This document shows, piece by piece, positions 38,733 to 48,035 of a DNA stretch of 64,000 nt; within the stretch, counting starts at the first letter, position 1, and each line of letters opens with the position of its first letter. Source of the DNA: Microbacterium sp. C7(2022) (GTDB taxonomy: Bacteria; Actinomycetota; Actinomycetes; Actinomycetales; Microbacteriaceae); assembly GCF_028823665.1 (NCBI RefSeq), contig NZ_JAPEHV010000001.1, forward strand, positions 310,001-374,000. Direction: 5' to 3'. Below the pieces are notes generated by a model that was not told the origin of the DNA, ran no database searches, and saw only the letters and a list, made by a program, of their open reading frames with translations. A program made the position numbers and the translations under genes.

Positions 38733-39269
38733 ATGTCGCGTATTGGACGTCTCCCCATTGACATTCCCGCCGGCGTGACCGTTGAGGTCTCCGGCCAGGA
38801 CGTCGCCGTGAAGGGCCCGAAGGGCGAGCTCACGCTCTCTGTTTCGAACCCGATCGAGGTCAAGGTTGAAGAAGGACAGGTCGTTGTGTCCCGTCCGGAT
38901 GACGAGCGCGAGTCGCGTTCGCTCCACGGCCTGACCCGCACGCTCATCAACAACAACATCATCGGTGTCACCCAGGGCTACACCAAGGGCCTCGAGGTTG
39001 TGGGTACGGGTTACCGCGTGGCGCAGAAGGGCAGCTCGGTCGAGTTCGCCCTTGGCTTCTCGCACCCCGTGCTGATCGACCCGCCCGCCGGGATCACCTT
39101 CACGGTCGAGGGCAACAACAAGCTCACCGTGAGCGGCATCGACAAGCAGGCCGTCGGCGAGGCGGCTGCGAACATCCGCAAGATCCGCAAGCCCGAGCCC
39201 TACAAGGGCAAGGGTGTGCGCTACGCCGGCGAAGTTGTGCGGCGCAAGGCCGGAAAGGCTGGTAAGTAA
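38733..39269 (+). CDS. rplF: 50S ribosomal protein L6
   Basis: A 178-residue L6 near the GTPase-associated centre. It has two repeated L6 folds and the [12 protein letters not shown]-terminal signature. Six bases separate it from rpsH and two from rplR. Confidence 0.98.
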   Translation: MSRIGRLPIDIPAGVTVEVSGQDVAVKGPKGELTLSVSNPIEVKVEEGQVVVSRPDDERESRSLHGLTRTLINNNIIGVTQGYTKGLEVVGTGYRVAQKGSSVEFALGFSHPVLIDPPAGITFTVEGNNKLTVSGIDKQAVGEAAANIRKIRKPEPYKGKGVRYAGEVVRRKAGKAGK

Positions 39270-39271
39270 TC

Positions 39272-39631
39272 ATGGCTGTGAAGTCGAAGTCCGACGCACG
39301 TTCGCGTCGTCACGCCCGCCTTCGCAAGAAGGTCGTCGGCACGTCCGAGCGTCCCCGCCTGGTCGTCAACCGTTCGTCCCGTCACGTGTTCGTGCAGCTC
39401 GTCGACGACAGCAAGGGCCACACCGTGGCCTCGGCGTCGACGCTCGAAGCCGACCTGCGTGGATTCGAGGGTGACAAGACCGCTAAGGCCCGCAAGGTCG
39501 GCGAGCTCGTCGCCGAGCGTGCGAAGGCCGCCGGTGTCTCCGACGCCGTTTTCGACCGCGGTGGCAACCGCTACGCGGGCCGTGTCGCGGCAATTGCCGA
39601 CGGCGCTCGCGAGGGAGGTCTGAACCTGTGA
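39272..39631 (+). CDS. rplR: 50S ribosomal protein L18
   Basis: A 119-residue L18, a 5S rRNA-binding protein of the central protuberance. It has the R-R-H-A-R-L-R-K-K start and the [12 protein letters not shown]-terminal region. Its stop overlaps the GTG start of rpsE. Confidence 0.98.
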   Translation: MAVKSKSDARSRRHARLRKKVVGTSERPRLVVNRSSRHVFVQLVDDSKGHTVASASTLEADLRGFEGDKTAKARKVGELVAERAKAAGVSDAVFDRGGNRYAGRVAAIADGAREGGLNL

Positions 39632-40320
39632 GCGATGCAACCAACAACAACAACGAGGTGACCGAAGTGACCGAGCAGGCAACTGCTGCTGCCGCTGAGG
39701 CGCCGGCAGAGCGCGAGCGCGAGCCGCGTCGTGGAGGTCGCGAGCGTCGCGACAACAACCGCGACCGCAACAACTCGCGTGACGACAAGAGCCAGTTCCT
39801 GGAGCGCGTCGTCACCATCAACCGCGTGTCGAAGGTCGTCAAGGGCGGCCGTCGCTTCAGCTTCACGGCGCTCGTCGTCGTGGGCGATGGCAACGGTGTC
39901 GTGGGTGTCGGCTACGGCAAGGCGCGTGAGGTTCCGCTCGCGATCTCGAAGGGTGTCGAGGAAGCCAAGCGCAACTTCTTCCGCGTCCCCCGTACGGGCT
40001 CGACCATCCCGCACCCGGTGCAGGGTGAGGCCGCTGCTGGTGTGGTGCTCCTGCGCCCGGCCGCTGCCGGTACCGGTGTTATCGCCGGTGGTCCGGTGCG
40101 TGCCGTGCTCGAGTGCGCCGGTATCCACGACGTGCTGTCGAAGTCGCTCGGTTCGTCGAACACGATCAACATCGTCCACGCGACGGTGGAGGCCCTGAAG
40201 CAGCTCGAAGAGCCCCGTGCGGTTGCCGCGCGTCGTGGTCTCGAGTTCGACCAGGTCGCCCCCGCCCGTCTCGTCCGCGCCGAGGCTGAGGCCACGGCCG
40301 CTGCGAAGGTAGGTGCCTGA
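39628..40320 (+). CDS. rpsE: 30S ribosomal protein S5
   Basis: A 230-residue S5 that takes part in decoding fidelity and mRNA unwinding. The S5 core starts around residue 55 ([13 protein letters not shown]) and is preceded by an Asn/Glu/Arg-rich disordered extension. GTG 39628 overlaps the rplR stop in GTGA. The C-terminal domain has [12 protein letters not shown]. Confidence 0.97.
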   Translation: MSDATNNNNEVTEVTEQATAAAAEAPAEREREPRRGGRERRDNNRDRNNSRDDKSQFLERVVTINRVSKVVKGGRRFSFTALVVVGDGNGVVGVGYGKAREVPLAISKGVEEAKRNFFRVPRTGSTIPHPVQGEAAAGVVLLRPAAAGTGVIAGGPVRAVLECAGIHDVLSKSLGSSNTINIVHATVEALKQLEEPRAVAARRGLEFDQVAPARLVRAEAEATAAAKVGA

Positions 40321-40505
40321 TGGCTGCGCGTCTGAAGGTCACGCAGATCAAGTCCAAGGTGAGCGAGAAGCAGAACCAGCGTGACACGCTGCGCTCGCTC
40401 GGTCTCAAGCGGATCGGCGACTCGGTCGTCCGTCCCGACGACTCGCAGACTCGCGGGTACGTCAAGACCGTCGCGCACCTCGTGAAGGTTGAGGAGATCG
40501 ACTAA
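40320..40505 (+). CDS. rpmD: 50S ribosomal protein L30
   Basis: A 61-residue L30 of the short bacterial form. It has the L-K-V-T-Q-I-K-S start and the [10 protein letters not shown] motif. It overlaps rpsE and rplO by one base each (TGATG and TAATG junctions). Confidence 0.97.
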   Translation: MAARLKVTQIKSKVSEKQNQRDTLRSLGLKRIGDSVVRPDDSQTRGYVKTVAHLVKVEEID

Positions 40506-41128
40506 TGGCTGACAAGGCCGAGAAGAACGACGCCGTCGAGGCAGAGGCCGCCAAGGCCCCCGCCAAGAAGGCTCCTGCCAAGAAGGCAGCACCCAAGGCT
40601 GACAAGGCTGACGCAGCTCCCGCTGCTGCCGCCAAGAAGGCTCCCGCGAAGAAGGCTGCGCCCAAGAAGGCCGATGCTCCGGCATCACGCCCCGGCGTGC
40701 TGAAGGTTCACCACCTGCGTCCCGTCCCGGGTGCCAACACGGCGAAGACCCGTGTCGGCCGCGGTGAGGGCTCGAAGGGTAAGACGGCTGGCCGTGGTAC
40801 CAAGGGTCAGAAGGCTCGCTACCAGGTCAAGGCTGGCTTCGAGGGTGGCCAGATGCCGCTGCACATGCGCACCCCGAAGCTTCGCGGCTTCAAGAACCCG
40901 TTCCGCGTCGAGTACCAGGTCGTGAACCTGGACAAGCTCGCTGAGCTGTACCCCGCCGGTGGCGAGGTCACGGTCAGCGACCTCGTCGCCAAGGGCGCGG
41001 TTCGCAAGAACGAGAAGGTCAAGGTGCTCGGCACCGGCGACATCTCGGTGAAGCTCGACGTGTCGGTCGACAAGGTCTCGGGCTCCGCTGAGCAGAAGAT
41101 CGTCGCCGCCGGCGGCACCGTCAAGTAG
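40505..41128 (+). CDS. rplO: 50S ribosomal protein L15 with histone H1-like N-terminus
   Basis: A 207-residue L15, about 60 residues longer than the usual 145-150. The L15 core starts near residue 64 (L-K-V-H-H-L-R-P) and carries the [16 protein letters not shown] motif. Residues 1-62 are Lys/Ala/Pro-rich with repeated A-P-A-K-K-A, resembling histone H1 or Hup C-termini. The coupled TAATG start with rpmD makes the extension part of the gene rather than a mis-called start. Confidence 0.95.
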   Translation: MADKAEKNDAVEAEAAKAPAKKAPAKKAAPKADKADAAPAAAAKKAPAKKAAPKKADAPASRPGVLKVHHLRPVPGANTAKTRVGRGEGSKGKTAGRGTKGQKARYQVKAGFEGGQMPLHMRTPKLRGFKNPFRVEYQVVNLDKLAELYPAGGEVTVSDLVAKGAVRKNEKVKVLGTGDISVKLDVSVDKVSGSAEQKIVAAGGTVK

Positions 41129-41134
41129 TACTCA

Positions 41135-41168
41135 CAATGGGGGTCGGAGCATGCTCCGGCCCCCATTG
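41135..41168 (+). terminator. Hairpin between rplO and secY
   Basis: A near-perfect 34-base palindrome (CAATGGGGG...CCCCCATTG) with one G-U pair, starting six bases after rplO. There is no U-tract. It may attenuate transcription into secY-adk-map. It also overlaps a spurious upstream ATG for secY at 41151. Confidence 0.6.
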
Positions 41169-41228
41169 GGTTACCCTGAATGCTGGCCGTCGTTCGCGCG
41201 GCCGGCATCCCCTCCTGGAGGCAACCTC

Positions 41229-42551
41229 TTGTTCAGCGCCATTGCGCGGGTCTTCCGCACCCCTGATCTGCGTCGGAAGATCGCATTCACGTTGGCGATC
41301 ATCGCCCTGTACCGCCTTGGCGCTCACGTGCCGGCACCGTTCGTGGACTTCCCGAACGTCCAGTCATGTCTCGACCAGTCCGCCGGCACTGAGGGCCTGC
41401 TGTCGCTGGTCAACCTCTTCTCCGGCGGCGCACTGTTGCAGCTGTCGATCTTCGCGCTGGGCGTCATGCCGTACATCACGGCGACGATTATCACGCAGCT
41501 GTTGCGCGTGGTCATCCCGCACTTCGAAACCCTCTACAAGGAGGGCCAGGCGGGCCAGGCGAAGCTCACCCAGTACACCCGTTACCTGACGATCGCGCTC
41601 GCACTGCTGCAGTCGACAACGCTCGTGACGGTGGCCCGCAGTGGCCAGCTCTTCGGCATCACCGGTGTTCCCGAGTGCGAGCAGCTCCTCACCAACGACG
41701 TGTGGTGGGCTCAGCTCCTCATGATCATCACGATGACTGCCGGTACCGGCCTCATCATGTGGTTCGCCGAGCTCGTCACCGAGCGCGGTATCGGCAACGG
41801 CATGTCGCTGTTGATCTTCACCTCCATCGCGGCGGCATTCCCGGCATCCATGTGGGCCATCTGGCAGTCGAAGGGCTTCGAGGTCTTCCTGCTCGTTCTC
41901 GCCGTCGGCGTTCTCGTCGTCGCTCTCGTGGTGTTCGTCGAGCAGTCGCAGCGTCGCATCCCGGTGCAGTACGCCAAGCGCATGGTGGGGCGCCGTACCT
42001 ACGGCGGCACCAACACGTACATCCCGATCAAGGTGAACATGGCCGGTGTTGTGCCCGTCATCTTCGCATCGTCGCTGCTGTACATCCCCGCGCTCATCGC
42101 GCAGTTCAACCAGCCGCAGGCGGGCGAAGAGGTTCCCGCATGGGTCAGCTGGATCCAGCTGTACCTCGTGCGCGGTGACCACCCGCTGTACATGGCGCTG
42201 TACTTCTTCCTCATCGTGGGCTTCACGTACTTCTATGTCGCGATCACCTTCAACCCCGTCGAGGTCGCCGACAACATGAAGAAGTACGGCGGGTTCATCC
42301 CCGGTATCCGTGCCGGTCGCCCCACGGCCGAGTACCTCGACTACGTCCTGACCCGCATCACGCTGCCCGGCTCGATCTACCTCGGTCTGATCGCGCTGTT
42401 GCCGCTGATTGCGCTCGTGACGGTGCAGGCCAACCAGAACTTCCCGTTCGGCGGTGCGTCGATCCTCATCATCGTCGGTGTGGGTCTCGAGACCGTGAAG
42501 CAGATCGACGCTCAGCTCCAGCAGCGTCACTACGAAGGGCTCCTCCGATGA
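41229..42551 (+). CDS. secY: Protein translocase channel subunit SecY
   Basis: A 440-residue SecY with ten predicted membrane segments, the channel of the Sec pathway. The start is TTG 41229, giving the standard N-terminus L-F-S-A-I-A-R-V-F-R-T-P-D-L-R-R-K, seven bases after TGGAGG (41216-41221). The ATG at 41151 lies inside the hairpin and was rejected. The plug and pore region and the conserved cytosolic loops (Y-A-K-R and G-I-R-x-G) are intact. It overlaps adk by four bases. Confidence 0.97.
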   Translation: MFSAIARVFRTPDLRRKIAFTLAIIALYRLGAHVPAPFVDFPNVQSCLDQSAGTEGLLSLVNLFSGGALLQLSIFALGVMPYITATIITQLLRVVIPHFETLYKEGQAGQAKLTQYTRYLTIALALLQSTTLVTVARSGQLFGITGVPECEQLLTNDVWWAQLLMIITMTAGTGLIMWFAELVTERGIGNGMSLLIFTSIAAAFPASMWAIWQSKGFEVFLLVLAVGVLVVALVVFVEQSQRRIPVQYAKRMVGRRTYGGTNTYIPIKVNMAGVVPVIFASSLLYIPALIAQFNQPQAGEEVPAWVSWIQLYLVRGDHPLYMALYFFLIVGFTYFYVAITFNPVEVADNMKKYGGFIPGIRAGRPTAEYLDYVLTRITLPGSIYLGLIALLPLIALVTVQANQNFPFGGASILIIVGVGLETVKQIDAQLQQRHYEGLLR

Positions 42552-43141
42552 CCCGTCTTCTGATCGTGGGCCCCCAGGGCTCTGGCAAGGGCACGCAGGG
42601 CGTGCGCGTGGCCGAAGCCTTCGGCATTCCGGCCATCTCGACCGGCGACATGTTCCGTGCCGCAGTGTCGGGTGGATCTGACCTCGGCAACCAGGTCAAG
42701 GCCATCATCGAGGCCGGTGACCTCGTTCCCGACTCGCTCACCAGCGCGGTCGTGCGCGACCGTCTCGCTCAGGATGACGCCGCAGAGGGCTTCCTCCTCG
42801 ACGGTTACCCGCGCAACCTCGGTCAGGTCGGCGACCTGGACGCGTTCCTGCAGGGTCGCGATGAGCAGCTGGATGCTGTGATCGAACTCAGCGTTCCGCG
42901 TGACGAGTCGATCTCGCGCCTGTCGCTGCGCGCGCAGGAGCAGGGTCGCACGGACGACACCGAAGAGGTCATCGCGAACCGCCTCGGCATCTACGAGCGC
43001 GAGACCGCTCCGATCCTCGACGTGTACCGCGAGCGCGGCATCGTCGACGCGATCGACGGGGTCGGCACGCTCGACGAGATCGAACAGCGCATCATCGCCG
43101 CCCTCGAGGCGCGCGGTCTCGTTCGCACGGCTGACGTCTGA
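42548..43141 (+). CDS. adk: Adenylate kinase
   Basis: A 197-residue adenylate kinase that interconverts AMP, ADP and ATP. The P-loop is G-P-Q-G-S-G-K-G-T-Q, where most homologues have G-P-P-G-x-G-K-G-T, and D-G-Y-P-R follows near residue 83. The length is that of the short form without the large LID insertion, usual in actinobacteria. Coupled to secY by ATGA, with map six bases after it. Confidence 0.97.
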   Translation: MTRLLIVGPQGSGKGTQGVRVAEAFGIPAISTGDMFRAAVSGGSDLGNQVKAIIEAGDLVPDSLTSAVVRDRLAQDDAAEGFLLDGYPRNLGQVGDLDAFLQGRDEQLDAVIELSVPRDESISRLSLRAQEQGRTDDTEEVIANRLGIYERETAPILDVYRERGIVDAIDGVGTLDEIEQRIIAALEARGLVRTADV

Positions 43142-43147
43142 GGTTTC

Positions 43148-43987
43148 GTGGCTTTCCGTCGCTCCATCTACAAGACTCCCGCGCAGATGCGGGCGATGAT
43201 CGAACCCGGGCTCATCACCGCGGCCGCGCTGGACGCGGCACGTGCGCTGATTGCGCCGGGCGTCACCACGGGTGAATTGGATGCCGCGGCATCCGGAGTC
43301 ATCACCTCACGCGGAGCGAAGTCGAACTTCCAGATGGTGCGCGGCTACCGGCACACCGTGTGCGCGTCGGTCAACGAGCAGGTCGTTCACGGCATCCCGG
43401 GCGATCGCGTGCTCGCCGCTGGCGACATCGTCTCGATCGACGCGGGGGCGGAGTACAAGGGCTGGAACGGCGACTCGGCGTTCACAGTTGTGATTCCGGA
43501 TGCTGCGCGCCCCGAGCTGGTCGCAGAACGTCAGCGCTTGTCTGACGTCACCCAGGGCTCGCTGTGGGCGGGGATCGCGGCGATGGCTGCGGCGTCGCAC
43601 ATCGGCCAGATCGGCGCGGCGATCGAGGAGTACATCGAGGCGAACGCGCACGAGCCGGGCTACGGGATCCTGCGGGATTACGTGGGGCACGGCATCGGTC
43701 GCAAGATGCACGAGTCACCGTCGGTGTTCAACTACCGCACGAGCGACCCGGGGCCCGAGGTGCGCCCCGGTCTTGTGCTCGCGATCGAGCCCATGGTCGT
43801 GATCGGCGACCAGGCGACCTTCATCGAGGACGACGACTGGACCGTGACCACGATCGATGGCACAGCCGGTTCACACTGGGAACATAGCGTCGCGCTACAT
43901 GATGACGGTATCTGGGTGCTGACGGCACCCGATGGCGGAGCCGCGGGGCTCGCACCGTTCGGCATCACACCGACACCGATCGCGTAG
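43148..43987 (+). CDS. map: Type I methionine aminopeptidase
   Basis: A 279-residue methionine aminopeptidase that removes the initiator Met from nascent proteins. The metal ligands are visible in S-I-D-A-G and N-G-D-S-A (two Asp), G-H-G-I-G (His), A-I-E-P-M and W-E-H-S (two Glu). GTG 43148 gives the usual N-terminus. It lacks the N-terminal zinc-binding extension of some actinobacterial paralogues. The secY-adk-map order is standard. Confidence 0.97.
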   Translation: MAFRRSIYKTPAQMRAMIEPGLITAAALDAARALIAPGVTTGELDAAASGVITSRGAKSNFQMVRGYRHTVCASVNEQVVHGIPGDRVLAAGDIVSIDAGAEYKGWNGDSAFTVVIPDAARPELVAERQRLSDVTQGSLWAGIAAMAAASHIGQIGAAIEEYIEANAHEPGYGILRDYVGHGIGRKMHESPSVFNYRTSDPGPEVRPGLVLAIEPMVVIGDQATFIEDDDWTVTTIDGTAGSHWEHSVALHDDGIWVLTAPDGGAAGLAPFGITPTPIA

Positions 43988-44056
43988 CATCCGTCCGCCG
44001 GGTCGATCGGGCCCACACGCACGGCACACACAGCAGATTCGTCAAGGAGCAAGAGC

Positions 44057-44740
44057 ATGGCTCAGCCACGGAAAGTCAACTGGTTCGCGATCTGGGTCAG
44101 CGTCGGCATCGTCGTCGCTCTCGGATTGCTCGCATGGCTCGTGGTGGCCATGAACGCGGCGAACCAGCCGGTGATCGACACCGAGCCCGAGGCTGCCAAC
44201 ATCGAGGTTTCCACCGGCGCGATCCTCGTCGGTGACGCGGATGACCGCCTCGACACGTACATCGACTTCATGTGCCCGATCTGCAACCAGTTCGAGCAGG
44301 TCTACGGCGAGTCCATTCAGGGTCTGGTCGATGACGGAACCGCGACGCTCGGCATCCACCCCATTTCGATCCTCGACCGCTATTCGCAGGGCACCGAGTA
44401 CTCGACCCGCGCGGCGAACGCCATGTATTGCGTGGCCGTCGAGGATGCCGAGGCGACGGTGCCCTTCATGCAGGCCATGTTCGACAACCAGCCGGCAGAG
44501 AACTCGTCAGGGCTCACTGACGAGCAGATCCTCGAGGTTGCCTCAGGCGTCGGCGTGACGGGGATCGATGCGTGTGTCACGGACGGTACGTACTCGTCGT
44601 ACGTGACGGCCATGACCGAGCAGACCCCAGTCCAGCCCGGTTCGCAGGGCATCGGCACGCCCACCATCGCGATCAACGGCGAGGCGATTGCGAACTCCGA
44701 ACTGCCCGACCCCGCGGACCTCGGCACGCTCTTCGAGTAG
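44057..44740 (+). CDS. Membrane-anchored DsbA/DsbG-like thioredoxin protein
   Basis: A 227-residue protein with an N-terminal membrane anchor (about residues 9-32) and an external thioredoxin-fold domain. The redox motif C-P-I-C lies near residue 74, and a cis-Pro loop (I-G-T-P-T) near residue 199. Two further Cys (C-V-A-V and A-C-V-T) may form a structural pair, as in Mycobacterium DsbA-like proteins. ATG 44057 follows AAGGAG. It should oxidise or isomerise disulfides in exported proteins; the cysteine-containing surface proteins encoded nearby are possible clients (inference). Confidence 0.92.
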   Translation: MAQPRKVNWFAIWVSVGIVVALGLLAWLVVAMNAANQPVIDTEPEAANIEVSTGAILVGDADDRLDTYIDFMCPICNQFEQVYGESIQGLVDDGTATLGIHPISILDRYSQGTEYSTRAANAMYCVAVEDAEATVPFMQAMFDNQPAENSSGLTDEQILEVASGVGVTGIDACVTDGTYSSYVTAMTEQTPVQPGSQGIGTPTIAINGEAIANSELPDPADLGTLFE

Positions 44741-44768
44741 GCCGCGCCCGGTCACGCGCTCGTTCGCG

Positions 44769-44774
44769 TAGAAT
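44769..44774 (+). promoter_or_regulatory. Possible -10 element before the choice-of-anchor A gene
   Basis: TAGAAT lies 71 bases before GTG 44845 in the short gap after the DsbA-like gene. No good -35 is at the right distance, so the assignment is tentative. The rest of the gap contains only the GGAAGG ribosome binding site at 44833-44838. Confidence 0.35.
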
Positions 44775-44844
44775 CGTCTGCGGATTACCCGAAATCCACC
44801 TGGGGTACGCGGCACGGCCGCGCCGAAAACACGGAAGGCCGATC

Positions 44845-47346
44845 GTGCATTCTTTCTCTCCTTCGCGAAGCCGCTGGCAGCGTGGGCTGGCGCTCGTCGC
44901 GGCCGGCACGCTCGTGGCATCCGGTGCCGTTGTCATTCAGGCAACGACGACCACGGCTCCCGCAACGGCGGACGCGGGGGAGTGCCCTCCCGGGTACCTG
45001 CCGTTCCCCGACAACGGCAACGAGATCTTCAGCGACGACAACGTCGCGGTGTACGCCGGCGGCGACTTCGAGGCCATTGGTGGTGCAGCCGAGGTCGAGG
45101 GAGTGCTGGTCGTAGAGGGTGATGCTGATATCGACAAGTCGCCCGGCGGCGTATTCAATGTCGGCTGGGTTGGTGTCGGCTCTGGTGTGGCACCGACCCC
45201 CGGCGAGGTGATGTTCGCCGTCGGTGGTTCGTTGAGCGTCGGCAGTGCGACCACCCTCCATGTCGGAGCCAACGCAGACGACGGCGCCGGGAACACCGGT
45301 GGCGACGTGCAGGTGGGCGACCTCACCGACCCGCCGTACGCCACGAACCCCGGGACCTACGACCTGTTCGGCGGCACGCTGACCGAGAGCATGGGCGCCG
45401 ACGCGACCGCCGAGTGGGCGTCGTGGGGTGACACGATCACGCAACAGTCGGCTCTGTTCGCGGGGATGGATGCCACGCCCGCCGTCGTGACACCGGGCAC
45501 CCTCATCTTCGCCGGCGACGGCAGCGACCCACAGGTCTTCACGGTTGACGCGGCCGCGCTCGAAGCCAATCCCGCGATCAGTTTCACCGGGATTGCGGAT
45601 GACACCCCCGTGATCATCAACATTCTTGGCGACGGCGGAGCGGACGGTGTCGTCTGGGCTCCCAACTATTTCGAAGATGACGGCGTGCGCGCCGACGCGC
45701 CAGGGACGGACCGTTTCGGCGTGGTCGCGGGCCGGACGATGTGGAACTTCGTGGATGCCACATCCGTGCAGGTCGCGGGTTCGTCGCAGGTCCTGGGATC
45801 GATCATGGTTCCCGCATCGGTGGAAGAACCCACGCTCACGATCACAGCGAGCACGAACGGTCGCATCTATACCAACGGCACCATTCTCATGAACGGGTCC
45901 GGCAACGAGATGCACAACTATCCGTGGAACTACGGGCCCTTCCAGTGCGTGCCCGTTCCCGGTGCGTTCGAGATCGTCAAGCAGGTCGAGGGTGAGGGCG
46001 CGCCCGATGTGGCGTTCACCGGCACCTGGCAGTGCGTCTCGGGCGAGACGGTCGTCGCAGAGGGCCTGTGGCAGGCCTCGGCAGGTGAGAGCAGCGGAGC
46101 GCTCGTTGCCCCTCTTGACTCGGTGTGCACGATCACCGAGGACACTCCCGACGACAGCCCGGGCGGCACGTGGGAAGACCCTGTCATCTCGCCGAATCCC
46201 GTCACCATCACCGCTGGCTCGGACCACGAGCCGATCGTGGTCACTGTCACGAACACATGGACGCCCGACGCCACCGAGGGCGCCTTCGTCGTGACGAAGG
46301 TCGTCGAGGGTGAGGGCGCGCCGGATGTGACGTTCACCGGTGACTGGTCGTGCACGCTTGATGGCGACGTCGTCGCCGACGGCACGTGGGCGGCAGCGGC
46401 GGGCGAAACCGATGGCCCGTTCGTCGCGCCGGTCGACGCCGTGTGCTCCGTCACCGAAGACACCCCCGAAAACACGCAGGACGGTTTCTGGGATGTCCCG
46501 GTCGTTTCGGGTTCGCCCGTGACGATCACGGCCGATTCGGCGCAGTCGCCCGTCGAGGTGACCGTGACGAACACGTGGACGCCCGGTCCGAATGACCTCG
46601 TGGGCGCGTTCGAGATCGTCAAGGTCGTTGAGGGCGAAGGTGCTCCGGATGCCACCTTCAGCGGTGACTGGTCGTGCACGCTCGACAGCGAGACCGTGGT
46701 CGAAGGCACTTGGACTGCCTCCGCGGGTCAGACCGCCGGCCCGTTCAGCGCGCCCGTGGGATCAACGTGCTCGGTCGAAGAAGCGACGCCCGCTGCGGCA
46801 CCGGACGGCTACTGGGAGCAGCCCGTCATCGACGGCTCGCCCGTTGTCATCACTGAGGGCTCGACGCTCGAGCCGCTCACGGTCACCGTTACCAACACGT
46901 GGGTGCCCAGCACCGTCGATGTCTTCGGATCGTTCGAGATCACGAAGGTCGTGCAGGGTGCCGGCGCCCCGGATGTGACCTTCACCGGAACGTGGGACTG
47001 CGCAGTCGACGACACCACAGTCGCCCAGGGCACGTGGCGTGCGGCGGACGGCGAGACGGCCGGTCCGTTCATCGCTCCCGTGGATGCCGTGTGCACGGTC
47101 GCCGAGGATGACGTCGAAGCGACGGACGCCGGCAGCTGGGGCACTCCCGAGATCGCCGGGTCGCCCGTGACGATCACCGCGGCATCCGCTCAGGCACCGA
47201 TCGAAGTGGTCGTCACCAACACCTACCTGCCCGTTCTCCCCGTCACCGGTGCGGACGTGTCGTGGTGGGGAGTGGGGATCGGCGGCGCGCTGGTCGTTGC
47301 CGGCATCGGTGCGCTCACCTTCGCCGGAGTGCGTCGCCGCGCATAG
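44845..47346 (+). CDS. LPVTG surface protein: choice-of-anchor A domain plus four DUF5979 repeats
   Basis: An 833-residue secreted protein starting at GTG 44845. The signal peptide covers about residues 1-42 (cleavage near A-T-A-D-A). Residues 48-370 fit the choice-of-anchor A (CAA) family, a beta-helix-like secreted domain. Four Ig-like DUF5979 repeats of 100-107 residues follow, each with paired Cys (W-x-C and V-C-x-V/I), then L-P-V-T-G, a membrane helix and R-R-R-A. This is a classical sortase substrate. It lies between the DsbA-like gene and infA, a place normally holding only translation genes. The gene has its own possible -10 upstream, and the infA promoter follows. A surface stalk with an adhesive head is the likely role. 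Confidence 0.9.
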   Translation: MHSFSPSRSRWQRGLALVAAGTLVASGAVVIQATTTTAPATADAGECPPGYLPFPDNGNEIFSDDNVAVYAGGDFEAIGGAAEVEGVLVVEGDADIDKSPGGVFNVGWVGVGSGVAPTPGEVMFAVGGSLSVGSATTLHVGANADDGAGNTGGDVQVGDLTDPPYATNPGTYDLFGGTLTESMGADATAEWASWGDTITQQSALFAGMDATPAVVTPGTLIFAGDGSDPQVFTVDAAALEANPAISFTGIADDTPVIINILGDGGADGVVWAPNYFEDDGVRADAPGTDRFGVVAGRTMWNFVDATSVQVAGSSQVLGSIMVPASVEEPTLTITASTNGRIYTNGTILMNGSGNEMHNYPWNYGPFQCVPVPGAFEIVKQVEGEGAPDVAFTGTWQCVSGETVVAEGLWQASAGESSGALVAPLDSVCTITEDTPDDSPGGTWEDPVISPNPVTITAGSDHEPIVVTVTNTWTPDATEGAFVVTKVVEGEGAPDVTFTGDWSCTLDGDVVADGTWAAAAGETDGPFVAPVDAVCSVTEDTPENTQDGFWDVPVVSGSPVTITADSAQSPVEVTVTNTWTPGPNDLVGAFEIVKVVEGEGAPDATFSGDWSCTLDSETVVEGTWTASAGQTAGPFSAPVGSTCSVEEATPAAAPDGYWEQPVIDGSPVVITEGSTLEPLTVTVTNTWVPSTVDVFGSFEITKVVQGAGAPDVTFTGTWDCAVDDTTVAQGTWRAADGETAGPFIAPVDAVCTVAEDDVEATDAGSWGTPEIAGSPVTITAASAQAPIEVVVTNTYLPVLPVTGADVSWWGVGIGGALVVAGIGALTFAGVRRRA
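45955..47228 (+). repeat. Four tandem DUF5979-coding repeats
   Basis: Repeats of roughly 305-325 bases start near 45955, 46280, 46606 and 46924. Each encodes G-[AS]-F-x-[IV]-x-K-x-V-[EQ]-G-x-G-A-P-D, then a W-x-C pair and a terminal V-T-V-T-N-T. Copies 1-3 share E-G-E-G-A-P, while copy 4 has Q-G-A-G-A-P. One Cys pair per repeat suggests an internal disulfide. Confidence 0.9.
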
Positions 47347-47371
47347 TGGGCATTCTCACGGCAACGGCAAG

Positions 47372-47400
47372 TTGCCGAGTGCGTACATATCACCTATGCT
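47372..47400 (+). promoter_or_regulatory. infA operon promoter
   Basis: TTGCCG (47372-47377) and TATGCT (47395-47400) with 17-base spacing, 96 bases before infA. The -35 is the right half of a 13-base palindrome, CGGCAAGTTGCCG (47365-47377), which could be an operator. Confidence 0.65.
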
Positions 47401-47495
47401 TGATCTTTGGTGCGTTGCGCCTTCATTGGCGTGTCGAGGCACCGAAACCCCACTCAACCGCAGACCGACCGGTCTGCTGAAGCGATAGCGAGTAT

Positions 47496-47717
47496 ATGGC
47501 GAAGAAAGACGGCGTCATCGAAATCGAAGGCGTGATCTCTGAAGCTCTGCCCAACGCGATGTTCCGCGTTGAGCTCAGCAACGGACACAAGGTCCTCGCG
47601 ACGATCTCCGGCAAGATGCGGCAGAACTACATCCGCATCATCCCCGAAGACCGCGTGGTCGTAGAGCTCAGCCCCTACGACCTCACTCGTGGGCGCATCG
47701 TCTACCGCTACCGCTAG
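47496..47717 (+). CDS. infA: Translation initiation factor IF-1
   Basis: A 73-residue IF-1, the OB-fold factor that occupies the A site during initiation. The sequence [12 protein letters not shown] and the C-terminal [10 protein letters not shown] are family-typical. The preceding spacer contains its promoter but no strong Shine-Dalgarno. rpmJ follows after 73 bases. Confidence 0.98.
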   Translation: MAKKDGVIEIEGVISEALPNAMFRVELSNGHKVLATISGKMRQNYIRIIPEDRVVVELSPYDLTRGRIVYRYR

Positions 47718-47790
47718 ACCGGTCGAGAAGTAACGGCTGCGCGCCGAAGGGATTCAGCGCGCAGTACGAAGACAGCGAAAAGGAAGATCC

Positions 47791-47907
47791 ATGAAGGTCA
47801 ACCCCTCGGTCAAGCCCATCTGTGACCACTGCAAGGTCATCCGCCGCCACGGCCGCGTGATGGTCATCTGCAAGTCGAACCCGCGCCACAAGCAGCGCCA
47901 GGGCTGA
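47791..47907 (+). CDS. rpmJ: 50S ribosomal protein L36, zinc-binding type
   Basis: A 38-residue L36 starting at ATG 47791, eight bases after an AAAAGGAAG site. The sequence [11 protein letters not shown] is diagnostic. The zinc ribbon ligands C11, C14, C27 and H32 are all present, so this is the C+ (zinc-requiring) form. Genomes of this group often carry a second, zinc-free copy elsewhere, which is not seen here. The order infA-rpmJ-rpsM is conserved. Confidence 0.97.
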   Translation: MKVNPSVKPICDHCKVIRRHGRVMVICKSNPRHKQRQG

Positions 47908-48035
47908 GACTCACACAGGCTTCACAACTCAACATCACACTGGCAGGATCAGAACCCGTTCGCGGGGGACACCTCGGGTCGGAGGCCCGGGCACCGATTC
48001 TGCTCCACACCTCCACCAACTCCTAGGAGACTCGC

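Noticed and set aside
41151..41228. N-terminal extension of SecY from ATG 41151
   Set aside because: The ATG lies inside the rplO-secY hairpin, and the extension has no SecY character. TTG 41229 with TGGAGG in front gives the family N-terminus.
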